DNA of 64,000 nucleotides from Caballeronia sordidicola (lineage in GTDB: Bacteria > Pseudomonadota > Gammaproteobacteria > Burkholderiales > Burkholderiaceae): the NCBI RefSeq assembly GCF_001544455.2, contig NZ_FCOC02000003.1:600605-664604 (forward strand), read 5' to 3'. This document shows, in pieces, positions 9,428 to 17,585 of the stretch (position 1 is its first letter; every line of letters begins with the position of its first letter). A model generated the notes under the pieces. That model was given only the letters and a program-made list of their open reading frames with translations. It was not told where the DNA came from and ran no database searches. Made by a program: the position numbers and the translations under genes.

Positions 9428-9520
9428 GAAAAAAAGCCCACCGTCAGGTGGGCCAAGCTGCAGTCGCTTACACACTACTCACAACACGTCTTTGGGAGAA
9501 GACGCGCGTCAAGTCTAGGC
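9428..9520 (-). ncRNA. Candidate trans-acting small RNA
   Basis: Read on the minus strand, CGTCTT and AAGACG (9504-9487) form a hairpin whose loop is CTCCCA. About 35 bases later comes a textbook intrinsic terminator: a 7-bp GCCCACC/GGTGGGC stem with a 4-base loop and a run of seven T (9453-9428). No minus-strand gene runs into this terminator, because a bidirectional terminator at 9915-9946 isolates it from the next one. A CUCCC loop can pair with ribosome binding sites, a known mode of small RNA action in Alpha- and Betaproteobacteria. The 5' end is a guess; no clear promoter was fixed. Confidence 0.4.
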
Positions 9521-9624
9521 GAACTGAAACGCAGCCTGGTTGCAGCGGCACTTACATGCGTTACCCAGCGTGACAATAACTCAGTTCTTTACAGGTAAGT
9601 GGAACGCGTTTTGCGATAATAGCG

Positions 9625-9643
9625 GTGAACATGTTCTGTTCAC
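9625..9643. promoter_or_regulatory. Palindromic operator candidate upstream of His/Cys-rich peptide
   Basis: GTGAACA (9625-9631), five-base spacer, TGTTCAC (9637-9643): a perfect 7-bp inverted repeat about 90 bases before the start codon of the small peptide gene. It has the shape of a dimeric repressor site. The regulator is unknown. Confidence 0.35.
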
Positions 9644-9733
9644 ATACGGAATATTATCATTGGCTTACACATTAAAACACGTAAGCTTACGAATGCATTC
9701 TGCCATCTACTTGCTTAACCTACGGAAAGCACC

Positions 9734-9877
9734 ATGAAGAAAATAGCTGTGACATTTGCAATCGCGCTTTCGACGACGTTTTGCGCAATCGCTCCGGCGT
9801 ATGCTGCGGATTATCATCACCACCGCGAATGCCATAAGGTGAAGGTGCATCACCATTGGGTCAATCGCTGCCACTAA
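9734..9877 (+). CDS. Small secreted His/Cys-rich peptide (HHH..CHK..HHHW family)
   Basis: A 47-residue peptide. Residues 1-24 form a signal peptide (MKKIAVTFAIALSTTFCAIA, then PAYA-AD). The mature part is about 23 residues with the pattern HHHRECHKVKVHHHW (residues 27-41), ending Val-Asn-Arg-Cys-His. Eight histidines and two cysteines suggest metal binding in the periplasm, which is inferred. A close paralogue lies at 51908-52048 on the other strand. A bidirectional terminator follows 38 bases after the stop and a palindrome lies about 90 bases upstream. Confidence 0.8.
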   Translation: MKKIAVTFAIALSTTFCAIAPAYAADYHHHRECHKVKVHHHWVNRCH

Positions 9878-9914
9878 ATTGACACGCGCCAGGCCTAGTC
9901 AGCACGAGGCCAGT

Positions 9915-9946
9915 AAAAAGCCGTTCCGTTCAGGAGCGGCTTTTTT
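9915..9946. terminator. Bidirectional intrinsic terminator
   Basis: AAAAAGCCG...TCC (9915-9927) pairs with GGA...CGGCTTTTTT (9933-9946), with one T-G pair and a five-base loop. It ends the His/Cys-rich peptide transcript on the plus strand. The A run makes it work for the minus strand too. Confidence 0.85.
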
Positions 9947-10061
9947 GCATTAGAGGAGCCGAATCTACAGGCACAAACTCATGGACGCTCGATCACAATG
10001 CACAAACAGCCCCGCGCGACATGACACGCCGGAAGACCCACGCTTTTCATCTCGTGATGCG

Positions 10062-11915
10062 CTAATTCAGCAAGCCAAACACCGCAACGCCATTCGTGGC
10101 TCCCACAAATACCTTCCCGTTTGCGATCATCGGTGTGATGAATTTGTTGCCTGGGCCGAACTGGTCGCGCGCGCCGGCCTGATTACTGTTGTACAACTCG
10201 CGTGCAAGGTTGGCGGCGTCGTACGCATGCAGCGCGGCAACCGGGCCGTTTTCCGCCGCCCACACAATGCCGTTACTGGCGCCGTTCGCTGAAATGGCCG
10301 GCGTGGCGCCGGGATAGGGAAACCGTGTCGGGCTTTGCGAAGACGGTGTGGTGGCGAGCAGTGCATTGGTAACAGGCAGCGCTTTGAGCGCATCGGTCTG
10401 GCCTCCGTAATACACGACGTTATTGAAGTATGCAGGCGACCCCCAGATGCCGCCGGCCAACACGCCGCTCAGTTCCTGCCAGATATTGTTCGCGCTCGGG
10501 TTGAACTTGCCCATGTTGTCGCGATCCACAACGTAGATCTTGTTGTCCTTGCCCGCTCCCACGGCGAGATGCTTGACCGTTCCCGCCGACGTGGTCTGAT
10601 CGGGCAGCAGCATTGCACCTCCCGAGCCGAAATCGTTATCCGCGGCAGCCTGGGCCACGACATCGGACATGGCGAAGTAGTCGGTCACGACCGGCGCGGG
10701 AGTTGCAGATAACTTGATGAACGAGTCGCCCAGATCACCGTCGGCGGGAAATCCCTGCGGATTGAGGTTGGTGCCAAAGGTACCGTTGCCGTCGATGAAA
10801 TATATCGATGTCCCGTCCGAAGCCATGCCCGACCCAGCCATCCAGATCGAGCCCTGGCTGCCGTTCGGCGTCACGGGAAGTACGCCGGTTTGCTTCAACG
10901 TAGCGGCGCTATAAGCCATGAGCCAGCCGTTGTAGTTGCCAGACATGCAGTGTGCGGTCCAGCCCATATAAATGGTGCCATTGACCAGCGTCAGCGCGGC
11001 GCGCACGGTGTGCAGGGCGGGCGTGAAGGTAAGGATACCGTTCGAACCTTCTGCGCCGCTGCCTGGATAAGTCGCGGTAATTTCGGTCGGACCGCCGAGT
11101 AGTTCTGCTCCCGTCGCAAGGTCGATGGCGTGCAGGCGATGATGCACGTTCCCACCAGCATCTGTTGTCATGGCAACGGCATACAACGCGCCATGCGGCC
11201 CGCGCGAGCGGTCGATAACCGGCGTGGACGTGATTCCGATTTCCGGTGTCAGGTCCTGGCAGCCAACGTCGGCACTGGACGTTTCGCCCGTGCCATTCAG
11301 CGATATTTGCCACAACGCGGCGCCGCTGTCTGCGTCGTAAGCATAAATGCTGTTGTGCTCCGTCACGACATAGACGACGTTATGCGTGGCTGCGCCGATC
11401 GTGAGATTCGTCACGAATAGCGGTTGCCCGTCGACTTTACCGTCGGCCGGCAGGAAGCGCAGCTTGCCGAACCTTGCGGAGTTGACATTGGCGAGTGTGA
11501 GAGCCGTCTCCGCGAGCATCTGGCCGGTTCTTGCGAGGTCGTTGTGATGCATGAGCACGTCAGTTGCGTAGGATTGCACAGCAACTGGCGTTGAGCCGGT
11601 ATTCGTTCCACCGGAAGGCGTTGTCGCTGGCGGCGTGGGCGTCGCGGGGGCGGATGGGGTCGGCGTTGGCGTTGGGGCTGGCGTAGGAGCCGTGCCGGTT
11701 GGCGTGGTTGAGGATGGCGCGGGTGTTGCGTCAGGGCTTGCAGTCGTACCGCTTGCGCCGCTCGGGCCAGCTGTTGTAGTCGACACGGCTGGACTGTTGC
11801 TGGATCCGCCGCCGCATGATCCGAGACACACCGCGATCAGCAATCCTGCACAACTTTTCAACAAGCGGCGTTGACAGGCCGCGCAAAAAGCGAATTTGCA
11901 TTGCAGCGATTTCAC
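10062..11915 (-). CDS. Lipoprotein with PQQ-like/beta-propeller repeats
   Basis: A large exported protein of about 617 residues. It has a lipoprotein signal (AGLLIAVCLGSC, Cys acylation site), a Ser/Thr/Pro/Ala-rich low-complexity linker of about 80 residues, then repeated blade-like units such as VVYVVTEHNSIYAYDADSGA and RLHAIDLATGAELLGGPTE. These resemble PQQ-enzyme repeats. No catalytic signature of a PQQ dehydrogenase was seen, so a binding or scaffold role in the envelope is more likely. I prefer the GTG start at 11915 because GGGAG lies 8 bases upstream; the ATG at 11960 adds 15 residues but has no usable ribosome binding site. The gene stands alone. Confidence 0.8.
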   Translation of the reverse strand: MKSLQCKFAFCAACQRRLLKSCAGLLIAVCLGSCGGGSSNSPAVSTTTAGPSGASGTTASPDATPAPSSTTPTGTAPTPAPTPTPTPSAPATPTPPATTPSGGTNTGSTPVAVQSYATDVLMHHNDLARTGQMLAETALTLANVNSARFGKLRFLPADGKVDGQPLFVTNLTIGAATHNVVYVVTEHNSIYAYDADSGAALWQISLNGTGETSSADVGCQDLTPEIGITSTPVIDRSRGPHGALYAVAMTTDAGGNVHHRLHAIDLATGAELLGGPTEITATYPGSGAEGSNGILTFTPALHTVRAALTLVNGTIYMGWTAHCMSGNYNGWLMAYSAATLKQTGVLPVTPNGSQGSIWMAGSGMASDGTSIYFIDGNGTFGTNLNPQGFPADGDLGDSFIKLSATPAPVVTDYFAMSDVVAQAAADNDFGSGGAMLLPDQTTSAGTVKHLAVGAGKDNKIYVVDRDNMGKFNPSANNIWQELSGVLAGGIWGSPAYFNNVVYYGGQTDALKALPVTNALLATTPSSQSPTRFPYPGATPAISANGASNGIVWAAENGPVAALHAYDAANLARELYNSNQAGARDQFGPGNKFITPMIANGKVFVGATNGVAVFGLLN

Positions 11916-12220
11916 GGCGGTTCTCCCGGCTAATGAACCCACAACACGTGATACCGGCATCCTTGAAAAGCAAAAAGTGCTCGTTGCTGATCAGCATAAC
12001 GAAGCGGTATGTGGTGTCCCTCTCAGCAAGAAAAGCGCCCGGTTGAAGAAACGCGCGACATGCGCTCTTTCAACCAGAACAGAACATTTCGTACTAGCTA
12101 CTAGCGTTGATTGATGAAGGTCAGAGGAATACTGACCCGGACATCGACTCAGTTTCGGGGAGGTTCGATAGAACCGTGTGATGAAAGAGCAAAGGCGACG
12201 CTTCTGCGCCGCCTCACGCT
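11916..12220. other. Intergenic region, no gene seen
   Basis: About 305 bases between the PQQ-like lipoprotein start and the anti-sigma gene end. GGTTGAA (12041-12047) and TTCAACC (12069-12075) form an inverted repeat with a 21-base spacer. No coding pattern or clear promoter was recognised. Confidence 0.4.
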
Positions 12221-12898
12221 CTATTGAATTCCCGCAACAACGGCGTCGGCGAAACGCTTCAAATAGATTGGCGAAGCGTCGGTGATAGCCCAAAAAACCA
12301 TCCCGTTCTGCCGCCACTTGATCAGCGAATACCCCTCGCTTGATTGAGCCGCCATCGCCGTGGGAACTGCCGTATGTCCGCCGCTATCCGGGAAAACATA
12401 AAGATCGATCGGATGTTTGAGGTAGCGATAGATCATGACCGCCACCGGCCGATGATCGACATAATCGAGCCTGCCGCCAACCAACGGAAACCCCTGCGCC
12501 TGCGGATCAACCACGGGCGGTGCGTAATCAATGCGTCCGTTGAACCATGGCTTCACCGTATGCTGATCGCTTGAAAGCACATCCATGGTTCGCGACGACA
12601 TCAACGCCCGTACATGGCTTGCGACGATCTCCTGCTCAATCGCAGCCGTGCCGGCAGGACGCTGGAAAAACATCACCGAAAGAAAGATCAGCGCACATGC
12701 ACACGCCCCGGTGACGCCGCCGCCTGCAAACAGCAATCCGGCGGAGCGCATCGACCAGTTCCATGAGAACCGCTGCTTCTTCTTGTACTGTTCGTTGAGG
12801 CGAGCGCGCACTTGCGCATGCAGCGAGGACGGCGCGCGTTCGTACAGCGAGCCGTCACGCAGTTTTTCAGCGAGCGATACATCATGGTTAGTTTCCAC
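12221..12898 (-). CDS. Anti-sigma factor-like membrane protein lacking zinc-finger domain
   Basis: A 225-residue single-pass protein. The cytoplasmic stretch LRDGSLYERAPSSLHAQVRA (residues 13-32) is the region that follows the zinc-binding ZAS domain in anti-sigma factors such as RsiW-type proteins. One membrane helix spans about residues 52-78, and the periplasmic C-terminus (about 145 residues, with VGGRLDYVDHRPVAVMIYRY) is typical of the group. The usual N-terminal HxxxCxxC module is missing. The GTG start overlaps the sigma gene stop by 11 bases, so translation is coupled. Presumed role: sequestering the adjacent ECF sigma factor; whether it still can without ZAS is open. Confidence 0.7.
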   Translation of the reverse strand: METNHDVSLAEKLRDGSLYERAPSSLHAQVRARLNEQYKKKQRFSWNWSMRSAGLLFAGGGVTGACACALIFLSVMFFQRPAGTAAIEQEIVASHVRALMSSRTMDVLSSDQHTVKPWFNGRIDYAPPVVDPQAQGFPLVGGRLDYVDHRPVAVMIYRYLKHPIDLYVFPDSGGHTAVPTAMAAQSSEGYSLIKWRQNGMVFWAITDASPIYLKRFADAVVAGIQ

Positions 12899-13495
12899 GC
12901 TTGGACTCCTCGGCGCCGGTGGGCGGTGTTTTCACCAGACGAATGGCAGGTTGTTCCGGAGTGCCCTGCGCCGCGCGTACGGCGCTGCACAGCAAACGCC
13001 GCGCGCGCGAGAGCCGCGACATGACGGTGCCGATCGGGATGCCTGCTACCGACGCCACATCCTTGTAACTCATGTCCTCCAGTTCACGCAGCACGATCAC
13101 CTCACGAAATTCCACCGGCAACATAGCCAAGGCACGATGTACAAGCTCGGTCTCATCCTGTCGAACCGCTATCTTCTCGGGATCGTCGCCGCTTTCGTCG
13201 GACCAGCCGGGAAGCTGGTCGTCGACGTGCAGCGAGTCGTCATAGGCGTTGCATCCCCCTGATGACGGTGGCGGCGCCACTCCGTAAACCACGTATTGCG
13301 CACGATCGCCAGCAGCCACGCGCGCGGGTTGTCGCCGGTATAGCCATCGAAGAAACGAAACGCGCGCAGGAACGCTTCCTGTACCACGTCATCGGCCTCG
13401 GTCGCGCTGCCGCTTAGCCACCGGGCAAGGTTATAGGCCGCGTCCAGATGCGGCAGCATCACCTGATCGAAGCGATTCGGTGGCGACTTCCCCAT
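12888..13495 (-). pseudogene. ECF sigma factor split by a frameshift in a G5 run
   Basis: Region 2 (FDQVMLPHLDAAYNLARWL, then DDVVQEAFLRAFRFFDGY) and region 4 (ALAMLPVEFREVIVLREL, then GIPIGTVMSRLSRARRLL) of one RpoE-like sigma factor are both well preserved but lie in different frames. The switch is at five C on the plus strand (13255-13259), five G in the coding sense. One more G, or a -1 slip of the ribosome on GGG, joins the halves in frame as HQ-GG-CNAYDD. The start at 13495 has a good AGGGAGA ribosome binding site. Partner of the anti-sigma gene downstream and divergent from the phosphoesterase/cupredoxin pair. True inactivation, sequencing error and programmed slippage are all possible. 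Confidence 0.8.
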
Positions 13496-13685
13496 CGGTG
13501 TTCTCCCTGACAACGCCGTTTGCGCGAAAGCGCGGGCACTCAATCCAACTTACCGGCGCAGTCGCCAATTTATTCCCGATCGAACCGATATGCCGAAAAA
13601 ATAAACCTGGAATAAGACAGGGCGCGCCTGAGTTCGATGTGCATGGGGCAGTCAAGCCCATTCACGAGATCACAAGGAACCGGTC

Positions 13686-14651
13686 ATGCCTGACATCATC
13701 GAAGACACACGCCAGCCCGAACCACTCAGCGGGCATGGCGCCAAACGACGAAGCGCGCTCAGTTGCATGGCATGGGCGGGCGCCGGCATGCTATGGACGC
13801 TCAATGGCGGCGTGCCTGGCTCGAAGCTATTGGGCGGCACGGCGCAAGCCGCCGAAGCGGATCGCCATGCGTTCAGCTTCGTGCAGATCAGCGACAGCCA
13901 CATCGGCTTTAGCAAGGACCCGAACCTTGATCCGGCGAATACGCTCAAGGAGGCCGTCGACAAGATCCGCACGTCGAACGAGAAACCCGCGTTCATGATT
14001 CATACCGGCGACATCAGTCACTTGTCAAAGCCGGGCGAATTCGATACCGCCGCGCAGATCATCGGCAGCGCGGGGCTCGACGTTCACTACGTGCCCGGCG
14101 AACACGACGTGCTGATCGACGACGGCAATTCGTATTTCGAGCGCTTTTCAAAGCCTGCGGATAAAAAATGGTACAGCTTCGACCAGGGCGGCGTTCATTT
14201 CCTCGGCTTGACGAACGTGCTGAACCTTCGCGGCGGCGGCCTGGGTTATCTGGGCGATGAACAACTCGCGTGGCTCAAGCAGGATCTCGCCGCGCGCTCG
14301 AGCAGCACACCGCTCGTGGTGTTCGCGCACATTCCGCTGTGGTCGTTGTACCCGCAATGGGGATGGGGCACCGACGACAGCGCGCAAGCGCTGAGCCTCA
14401 TGAAACGCTTTGGATCGGTGACGGTACTCAACGGACATGTGCACCAGGTGGCTCAAAAGGTCGAGGGCGAGATCAGCTTTTATTCGGCGATGTCCACGGC
14501 TTTCCCGCAACCCGCGCCCGGCACGGCCGCCGGTCCGGGTCCCATGAAAGTACCCGCTGACACATTGCGCACCTTGCTTGGGGTGCGTTCGGTGAACTAC
14601 GTGCCGGGCCAAATGGAACTCGCCATTGTCGATGCGAGGTTAAGTGCATGA
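13686..14651 (+). CDS. Tat-exported calcineurin-like metallophosphoesterase
   Basis: A 321-residue metallophosphoesterase. An N-terminal twin-arginine segment (AKRRSALSCMAWAGAGMLW, residues 19-37) suggests Tat export to the periplasm. Metal-site motifs appear in order: D70xH72 (ISDSHIG), GD109 (HTGDIS), GEHD (138-141) in place of GNHD, H215 (FAHIP), and H251xH253 (GHVH). The bridging asparagine is replaced by Glu139. The stop overlaps the next gene's start by 4 bases (ATGA), so it is coupled to the cupredoxin. It is divergent from the sigma/anti-sigma pair, a likely regulatory link. The substrate is unknown. Confidence 0.85.
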   Translation: MPDIIEDTRQPEPLSGHGAKRRSALSCMAWAGAGMLWTLNGGVPGSKLLGGTAQAAEADRHAFSFVQISDSHIGFSKDPNLDPANTLKEAVDKIRTSNEKPAFMIHTGDISHLSKPGEFDTAAQIIGSAGLDVHYVPGEHDVLIDDGNSYFERFSKPADKKWYSFDQGGVHFLGLTNVLNLRGGGLGYLGDEQLAWLKQDLAARSSSTPLVVFAHIPLWSLYPQWGWGTDDSAQALSLMKRFGSVTVLNGHVHQVAQKVEGEISFYSAMSTAFPQPAPGTAAGPGPMKVPADTLRTLLGVRSVNYVPGQMELAIVDARLSA

Positions 14652-14998
14652 GCTTCTTTTCGACTCCAAGGATGATCCGGATCGCAATGCTGCTGATAGC
14701 AACGAGCGTTGCGGCAGGCCCCGCGCTAGCCGACGTTGCACCGGCGGCCGCGACGATTGTCATCGATAACTTTTCGTTTAGTCCGGCGCAATTGTCGGTC
14801 GCAGCCGGGTCGACGGTGACATGGGAAAACCGCGACGACATTCCTCATACCATCGTCAACGACGCTACGCCGCGTGCGTTCAAATCGCCACCGGTCGATT
14901 CCGGCGAGAAGTATTCGCAGGTGTTTTCGAAGCCCGGGACTTATCGTTATTTTTGTTCGCTGCATCCGCACATGACGGGGACCATTACGGTGAAGTAA
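14648..14998 (+). CDS. Periplasmic cupredoxin (amicyanin/plastocyanin-like)
   Basis: A 116-residue small blue copper protein with a signal peptide ending near ALA-DV (residue 29). Type 1 copper ligands are visible: H67 (DIPHTIV) and C103, H106 and M109 (FCSLHPHMTG). It probably carries electrons, or stores copper, in the periplasm. Start ATGA overlaps the phosphoesterase stop, so the two are made from one transcript. The domain core FSFSPAQLSVAAGSTVTWEN is typical. The gene is convergent with galM, with only ten bases between the stops. Confidence 0.9.
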   Translation: MSFFSTPRMIRIAMLLIATSVAAGPALADVAPAAATIVIDNFSFSPAQLSVAAGSTVTWENRDDIPHTIVNDATPRAFKSPPVDSGEKYSQVFSKPGTYRYFCSLHPHMTGTITVK

Positions 14999-15008
14999 GT
15001 AAGCCATC

Positions 15009-16100
15009 CTACGCGCCATGCCGCACGCCGACGCGATACCACGTGACCTGCCGGTACGTTTCGCCCGGGCTCACGATCACGCTGCCGGCGTCCGGCATGT
15101 TGACCTGATTCGGGAACGCGCCGGCCTGCAGGCACAGGCCGGCGTGCTTGCCGTAGCGCCGGCCGTGCCGTCCTACGATGCCGTCGAGATGATTGCCCGT
15201 ATAGAACTGCACGCCGGGTGCGTTCGTGCCCATGGTCAGTTCGCGGCCGCTGGCGGGGTCGTAGAGGCGCACCACGGGTTTGAGCGCGTCTCCGCCTTCT
15301 CCTACCACATAACAATGATCGAAGCCGCCTGCGCGTGACAACTGATCGTGCGGCCAGTCGAGCCGCGCACCGAGCGGCGCGCTCGCGCGGAAGTCGAATG
15401 CGTGGCCCGCCACTTCGGCGCGGCCTTCCGGGATCAGGGCAGCATCGACTTCGAAGAATGTGTCGGCGTCGATGGAGATGACGTGTCCGCGGATGTCGGC
15501 TGTGTCGTCGCCCGAGAGGTTGAAGCACGCGTGATTGGTGAGGTTGACCGGCGTGGGCGCGTCCGACACGGCTTCATACGCGAGCGTCAGCGTGCCGTCG
15601 TCGTGGAGGGAGTAGCGCAAGGTGGTCGAGACCGCGCCGGGAAATCCGGCTTCGCCTTCGGGCGATTCGTGCGTGAGTTCAATACCGCCATCGACTTCAC
15701 GAGCCTCCCACAGCGCCCGGTGAAACCCGGCCGCGCCGCCATGCAGCAGATTGCCGTTCTCGTTGCGATCCAGCGAATAGGCCACGCCGCCGAGCGCAAA
15801 GCGCGCGTTTTCTATGCGGTTGGCCCAGCGCCCGATCACACCGCCAAGATAAGCGTGGCCGGCGAAATATTCGGCGGGTGTGTCGTGACCGAGCAGCACG
15901 TCGGCCACGCGTCCCGTGCGATCAGGTGCATTCCATGAAACAAGCGTTGCGCCCAGGTCGCTGATCGCCACGCGCATGCCATGCGCATTGCGCAGCGTGA
16001 ACAGCCGCGCGACGTCGCCGCCGGGCAGCGTGCCCCAGCGTTCGACGCTTACGCGGACAGAGCCTGGTCGGGCGGTGGTAGGCATGGCGGCGAGATTCAT
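15009..16100 (-). CDS. galM: Aldose 1-epimerase (galactose mutarotase) family
   Basis: About 363 residues of the mutarotase fold. Conserved stretches include GRWANRIENARF, a His in NGNLLHGG, the catalytic His in VNLTNHACFNLSG, and FDHCYVV. It would interconvert alpha and beta anomers of xylose or galactose, consistent with its place in a xylose locus. The catalytic Glu expected in the family's C-L-E-T-Q block is Gln here (LCLQAGAFPNQVN), confirmed in the DNA as CTGCAG. It may use another residue or be impaired. The start at 16100 lies 11 bases after the xylR stop; an ATG at 16085 is an alternative. Same operon as xylR. Confidence 0.85.
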   Translation of the reverse strand: MNLAAMPTTARPGSVRVSVERWGTLPGGDVARLFTLRNAHGMRVAISDLGATLVSWNAPDRTGRVADVLLGHDTPAEYFAGHAYLGGVIGRWANRIENARFALGGVAYSLDRNENGNLLHGGAAGFHRALWEAREVDGGIELTHESPEGEAGFPGAVSTTLRYSLHDDGTLTLAYEAVSDAPTPVNLTNHACFNLSGDDTADIRGHVISIDADTFFEVDAALIPEGRAEVAGHAFDFRASAPLGARLDWPHDQLSRAGGFDHCYVVGEGGDALKPVVRLYDPASGRELTMGTNAPGVQFYTGNHLDGIVGRHGRRYGKHAGLCLQAGAFPNQVNMPDAGSVIVSPGETYRQVTWYRVGVRHGA

Positions 16101-16110
16101 GAGAGAAAGA

Positions 16111-17319
16111 TCAACCCGGCTGGTCGCACGGTGCGACGGGCAGCCGTTCCTGATATTCGCGAGGCGTGCAGTCCAGTTCGCGGCGAAACACGGCGTACAT
16201 GTATTGCAACGAAGTAAAGCCGCAGCGGATGGCGACTTCAGCGCTCGACAGATCATGGCGCGCGAGCAGTTGCTTCGCAACATCGAGTTTATGGTTCAGG
16301 ATTTCCTGATGCACCGTGTGGCCGAGTTCACGCCGGAAATAATCCTCGAGCGAAGAGCGCGATACACCTACATAATCAGCCACCTGTTCGGTCTTGATCC
16401 CTTGGCATGCGTACTGCCGGATGTAGTGCCGCGCGCGCATGACGTAAGGACTGGAAACCGGTTGATGACGCGTCGACTCAAGCACGTTGATGCCAACAGG
16501 CGGCACGAGAATACGGCGCCCATGAAAACGCGCGCCGCCCAGCATTTGATGAAGCAGGTGCGCGGCCGTTCGTCCCATTTCTTCGGTACCCTGAATAACT
16601 GAAGAAAGCGGTATGCGTGTGAGCGATCGGGTCAAAGGGTCGTTGTCTATGCCAATGATCGCGACTTGTTCGGGAACCGGAATGCCCGAAATAAGGCACG
16701 CTTGAAGCAGGTGGCGCGCGCGTGCATCGGTCACCGCGATTACGCCGACCGGCTTGGGCAAGCTTTCGAGCCATGCGGTCAGTTGCGCGCTCGCCTGGCT
16801 CCAGACCGGCGCGCTGGTCGGCAGGCCGCGATGGATGTCCGCTTCCAGGCCATCCGCGGCAAGCAGCGCCTTGAATGCCAGTTCGCGTTCCTGCGCCCAG
16901 CGGTTCTCCGGCGATTCCGGCAGGCTATAGAGCGCGAAACGCTGCAGGCCAGCGCCGATCAGGTGCGTATAGGCCAGCGACATGAGCTTGGCGTTGTCGG
17001 TGGCTATGTAGGGCAGGCTGGCTGGATAACGCGTGCAGTCCGCATAGGACGATCCGACCGCGACCACGGGCAAGTGCGAATCGCCAAGCGCTTGCGCGAC
17101 CGCGGGATCGTCGAAGTCGGCGATGATGCCATCGCCTTCGAAACGTTCTATGCCATTCAGGCGGCAGCGAAAATCCTCTTCCAGAAAGAGATCCCACGCC
17201 ACGCGTGTGGACAGAAGATAATTGCCAATGCCCGTGATCACCTCGCGGTCGTACACCTTGTTCGCATTGAACAGCAGCGCGATCCTGTGGGAGGCTTGCG
17301 CGGTCTGGGGTCGTGTCAT
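16111..17319 (-). CDS. xylR: Xylose operon regulator XylR (LacI-like sensor plus AraC HTH)
   Basis: A 402-residue regulator of the E. coli XylR type. Residues about 10-280 are a periplasmic-binding-protein-like sensor (RIALLFNANKVYDREVITGI). Residues about 298-395 are an AraC double helix-turn-helix (IKTEQVADYVGVSRSSLEDY, then VAIRCGFTSLQYMYAVFRRE). In E. coli XylR binds D-xylose and activates xylA and xylF. It is divergent from xylA with about 266 bases between, which should carry the operators. galM follows closely on the same strand. Confidence 0.93.
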   Translation of the reverse strand: MTRPQTAQASHRIALLFNANKVYDREVITGIGNYLLSTRVAWDLFLEEDFRCRLNGIERFEGDGIIADFDDPAVAQALGDSHLPVVAVGSSYADCTRYPASLPYIATDNAKLMSLAYTHLIGAGLQRFALYSLPESPENRWAQERELAFKALLAADGLEADIHRGLPTSAPVWSQASAQLTAWLESLPKPVGVIAVTDARARHLLQACLISGIPVPEQVAIIGIDNDPLTRSLTRIPLSSVIQGTEEMGRTAAHLLHQMLGGARFHGRRILVPPVGINVLESTRHQPVSSPYVMRARHYIRQYACQGIKTEQVADYVGVSRSSLEDYFRRELGHTVHQEILNHKLDVAKQLLARHDLSSAEVAIRCGFTSLQYMYAVFRRELDCTPREYQERLPVAPCDQPG

Positions 17320-17585
17320 TGAGCTCCGGACGCATATCGCGCCGCATTGCAGCGAGACATCCGCCTCCTCCGTTGCGGCGCAATACGCGCCTTCGTGTTT
17401 GTCTTATTGGTAATTGCCTTGCTCGTTGCTTTTAGCGTTTGCTGATTCTAGGCCTGGCGTCAGGCTTGCCGCCAGCCTGATTTCCACTTAGCTCAAGAAT
17501 CACCATCCGCGCTGGCGGATTTCGCAATTGCCCGGAACCGGACCAAGCTGGCAGCATGGCGTCACACTAAAAGACGGAGACGCCC

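Larger units (their letters stand above)
9313..9733. other. Intergenic region with small-RNA candidate and palindrome
   Basis: No protein gene recognised in 421 bases. The region holds a strong minus-strand intrinsic terminator (9428-9453) preceded by another hairpin (9487-9504), and a 7-5-7 palindrome (9625-9643) upstream of the His/Cys-rich peptide gene. Confidence 0.6.

Noticed and set aside
15009..16283. Longer start for galM at 16283
   Set aside because: The extension lies entirely within the xylR coding sequence in another frame and has no mutarotase pattern.
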